Source of the DNA: Actinomyces oris
GTDB lineage: Bacteria > Actinomycetota > Actinomycetes > Actinomycetales > Actinomycetaceae
Direction: 5' to 3'
Length of the DNA: 64,000 bases
NCBI RefSeq assembly: GCF_001553935.1
Contig: NZ_CP014232.1
Coordinates: 806,001 to 870,000 of the forward strand
Shown here piece by piece: positions 61,950 to 64,000 of this stretch. Position 1 is the stretch's first letter. Every line of letters begins with the position of its first letter. The notes under the pieces are model-generated. The model was not told the DNA's origin, searched no databases, and saw only the letters and a list, made by a program, of their open reading frames with translations. The position numbers and the translations under genes were made by a program.

Positions 61950-63641
61950 TCACTTTCCTGGACGCAGGAATCCTGTGGTCAGGAGATGACGGGTCGCCTC
62001 AACCATCTCCGCGCGCAGCGCGGCCGCATCGGCTGCGTTCAGCCCACTGAGAGCGGCGACCGCCGAGGCGACCTGCCCGACGCTCAGCTCGCCGTCGGCC
62101 ACCCCGGCCAGGGCGGCCACCGCCGTGGAGGCCTGCAGCGTGCGCCCCAGCCCTCCGCCCTGACGCAGCAGGATGACCGTGGGCTCGGCGGCACCCGGAA
62201 TGAGGTGGCGCTCCTCGGTGACGTCGGGGGCCAGGAGCGGGCGCAGGTCGGCGACGGCCTCGTCGTCGAGGCCGGCGAGGCGCTCGCGCACCTCCAGCAC
62301 CTCGGCGACATGCGGCCCCAGGACCCCTTGACCGGAGGTGGTCACCTCCTCCAGGAGGCGCCAGGGCTCGCGGGGGCTCTGGGGACGGTGGACGATGAGG
62401 TAGCCGAAGCCGACGCCCCGCACGTCGCGGGCCTCGAAGTCATCGATCCACGCCTCCAGGGCTGAGTCGAAGGCCTGGAGGTCGCGCTCGGGGGTCAGGC
62501 CGCCGTCGCGCAGCCACATGGTGGCGTACTCCACCGGGTCCTGAAGCTCGCGCTCAAGGATCCAGGCGTCGAGCCCCTCGGGGAGCCAGGCGGCCACGGC
62601 GTCGCGCCACGAGCCGGCGCCACGATGCTCCCAGTTGCCGAGCATGACGGCGGTGGCGCCGGGTTCGAGGTGCTCGCCGAGCCCGGCGACGAGCCCCGGC
62701 AGGATGGGGCCGCCGGCGTCGCGGTACTCCATGAGGGGCAGGCCGGCCTCGCGCACCGCCGGCGGAGTGAGGACGAAGGGCGGGTTGGAGGCGATGAGGT
62801 CGAAGCGGCGGCCGGCCACCGGCTCCAGGAGGGAGCCACGCAGGAGCTCCAGGTGGCCGGCGTTGGAACCGGACTCGGAGGCGGCGTCGGCCTCTGAGTC
62901 GAGGCCGGAACTGGGGGCGATGTCGGAGCCGGCGCCTGGAGCACCGGTGACGCTCACGCCGGCCAGGGCCGCGTTGAAGGCGGTGAAGGCCAGGGCGCGC
63001 GCGGAAATGTCGGTGGCCACCACGTGCTCGGCGTGACGCAGCAGGTAGAGGGTCTGGATGCCGCAGCCGCAGCCCAGGTCCAGGGCGGTGCCCACCCGTG
63101 TGCGCGGGGTCAGGCCCGCCAGGGTGAGGCCGGCGCCGCCGACGCCCAGGACGTGATCGGGGGCCAGGGCCCGGCCGGTGACGAGCTCGCCCAGGTCGGA
63201 GGCCACCCACCAGCGGACCTCACCGGCGTCGTCGATGGCCTCGTGGGGGCGCAGGTCGACCAGGGCACGGACGCACCCGGCCCCGTCGGGCTCGCCGACC
63301 AGGCCGATGGCGGTGGCGCCCGCCGCTGTCGTGCGAGGCAGGGCGGCGTCGAGAGCGGAGGCGGGGACCGGCTCACCGAGCATGAACAGGGCGGTCAGGA
63401 CGGCCACGGGCGAGGGGACGGGCCCGGCGGCCAGGGCGGCACGCACGGCTCGCAGGGCGGGCAGGCGGATCTCGCGGCGCAGGGCGGCGTCGGCGACCTC
63501 CCCCAGGAGGGCGGCCACCGCCTCCACGCCCCAGCCTGAGTCGGCCAGGTCCGCCCGCAGGCTCGCCGCCTGCTCGGGCGTGGCCGCCGGAGGCGGGAAG
63601 GAGGAGGACTCAGAGGCGGACCGGGCGCTCGCAGGGCTCAT
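61950..63641 (-). CDS. SAM-dependent methyltransferase (N5-glutamine/RsmC-like fold)
   Basis: 563 residues. A helical N-terminal region (about 25-150, DUF7059 type) precedes a class I methyltransferase domain: TALDLGCGCGIQTLYLLRHA (SAM-binding glycine loop, about 195), ATDISARALAFTAFNAAL and the motif IV SNPPFVLTPP (about 287), which in this fold accompanies methylation of an amide or exocyclic amine. The C-terminal part resembles the winged-helix DUF7782 domain seen in actinobacterial relatives. An insert of about 25 Ser/Asp/Gly residues lies near 243-265. I chose the ATG at 63641. Confidence 0.85.
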   Translation of the reverse strand: MSPASARSASESSSFPPPAATPEQAASLRADLADSGWGVEAVAALLGEVADAALRREIRLPALRAVRAALAAGPVPSPVAVLTALFMLGEPVPASALDAALPRTTAAGATAIGLVGEPDGAGCVRALVDLRPHEAIDDAGEVRWWVASDLGELVTGRALAPDHVLGVGGAGLTLAGLTPRTRVGTALDLGCGCGIQTLYLLRHAEHVVATDISARALAFTAFNAALAGVSVTGAPGAGSDIAPSSGLDSEADAASESGSNAGHLELLRGSLLEPVAGRRFDLIASNPPFVLTPPAVREAGLPLMEYRDAGGPILPGLVAGLGEHLEPGATAVMLGNWEHRGAGSWRDAVAAWLPEGLDAWILERELQDPVEYATMWLRDGGLTPERDLQAFDSALEAWIDDFEARDVRGVGFGYLIVHRPQSPREPWRLLEEVTTSGQGVLGPHVAEVLEVRERLAGLDDEAVADLRPLLAPDVTEERHLIPGAAEPTVILLRQGGGLGRTLQASTAVAALAGVADGELSVGQVASAVAALSGLNAADAAALRAEMVEATRHLLTTGFLRPGK

Positions 63642-63727
63642 GGAACCGACCGTAACGCGGGGCGCCACTCATCTCCGGAGCCCCGCCGCACGGGAGAGCG
63701 CCGGGGTGCACGGGGCTCCCCACCGGC

Positions 63728-64000
63728 TCACAGGAGACGGGCGGCGAGCTCGGCGTACTGGCGGGTCCTGACCTCGACGTCGTCGATGTAGCTGATGAGC
63801 ATGACCTCCTCGGTGCCGTGGTTCTCGGCGAAGGAGGACAGGGCCTGGGCGACCTCGTCGTAGGTGCCCACGATGATGGCGGTGTCGCGCTCGAGGTAGC
63901 GTTCGACCTCGGCGCGGTAGGCGGCATCGAGAGTGGCCGGATCACGGAAGCGCATGGGGCGGCCGGTGCGCAGGCTGAAGCGGGCGTCGGCGGCCACGAG
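63728..64000 (-). CDS. LLM-class flavin-dependent oxidoreductase, C-terminal part
   Basis: Partial: the frame runs off the window's right edge, so only the last 90 or so residues are seen. SGRP-like entry, RFRDPATLDAAYRAEVERYLERDTAIIVGTYDEVAQALSSFAENHGTEEVMLISYIDDVEVRTRQYAELAARL is the typical end of luciferase-like (MsnO8-type) monooxygenases, where the substrate-binding loop IVGT is followed by the helix that closes the TIM barrel. It is upstream of and in the same direction as the methyltransferase gene, 86 bases away. Confidence 0.8.
   Translation of the reverse strand, partial: LVAADARFSLRTGRPMRFRDPATLDAAYRAEVERYLERDTAIIVGTYDEVAQALSSFAENHGTEEVMLISYIDDVEVRTRQYAELAARLL

Overview
The window looks like chromosomal DNA of a GC-rich Gram-positive actinobacterium, most likely an oral Actinomyces of the oris/naeslundii/viscosus group. 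This rests on a sortase-assembled fimbrial cluster matching the type 1 fimbriae of that group (fimQ-fimP-srtC1, 54.1-61.6 kb) and on the actinobacterial marker genes lsr2, carD and senX3/regX3. No phage, plasmid, transposase or CRISPR array was seen.

Layout. 0-11.8 kb: a membrane-anchored protein of unknown function with an apparent 3' frameshift, the RNA helicase HrpA, a cardiolipin-synthase-like enzyme preceded by a structured, terminator-ended intergenic region, a membrane-anchored extracellular protein, an SprT-like metalloprotein, a YbjQ protein and a DUF2218 protein. 11.8-12.5 kb: a gene-free stretch with the architecture of a non-autonomous mobile element. 12.6-20.7 kb: housekeeping and regulation (MFS permease, ispD, carD, regX3/senX3, phoU, phosphoglycerate mutase, lsr2, tRNA-Thr). 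20.9-30.7 kb: an asparagine permease/asparaginase pair, then four tandem secreted S33 peptidases, three of them joined by an almost exact 1,827-bp tandem repeat. 30.7-37.2 kb: a PH-like membrane protein, holB and tmk, then a GntR(YtrA)-controlled ABC transporter with three small permeases.

37.4-43.3 kb holds an envelope locus that I cannot match to a described system: three DUF3060-type lipoproteins, an OmpA-domain protein with tandem Gly/Asp/Ser repeats whose lipoprotein signal sits in a different frame, and a two-component system. One lipoprotein gene with its palindrome-rich upstream region has been duplicated. 43.7-52.5 kb: topA, two tandem Aer-like PAS proteins without an output domain, and a divergent response regulator/histidine kinase pair. 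52.5-53.0 kb carries an inverted, diverged relative of the 11.8-12.5 kb element. 53.0-61.6 kb is the fimbrial cluster, with a PAP2 phosphatase translationally coupled to the sortase. The window ends with a SAM-dependent methyltransferase and the 3' part of a luciferase-like oxidoreductase gene.

How they work together. FimQ and FimP would be secreted, joined by SrtC1 and anchored through their LPLSG/LPLTG signals. AnsP and AnsA would import and deaminate asparagine. The S33 peptidases would release short peptides outside the cell. SenX3/RegX3 with PhoU would sense phosphate. The two other two-component systems lie next to genes they may plausibly serve: the lipoprotein locus and the PAS-protein pair.
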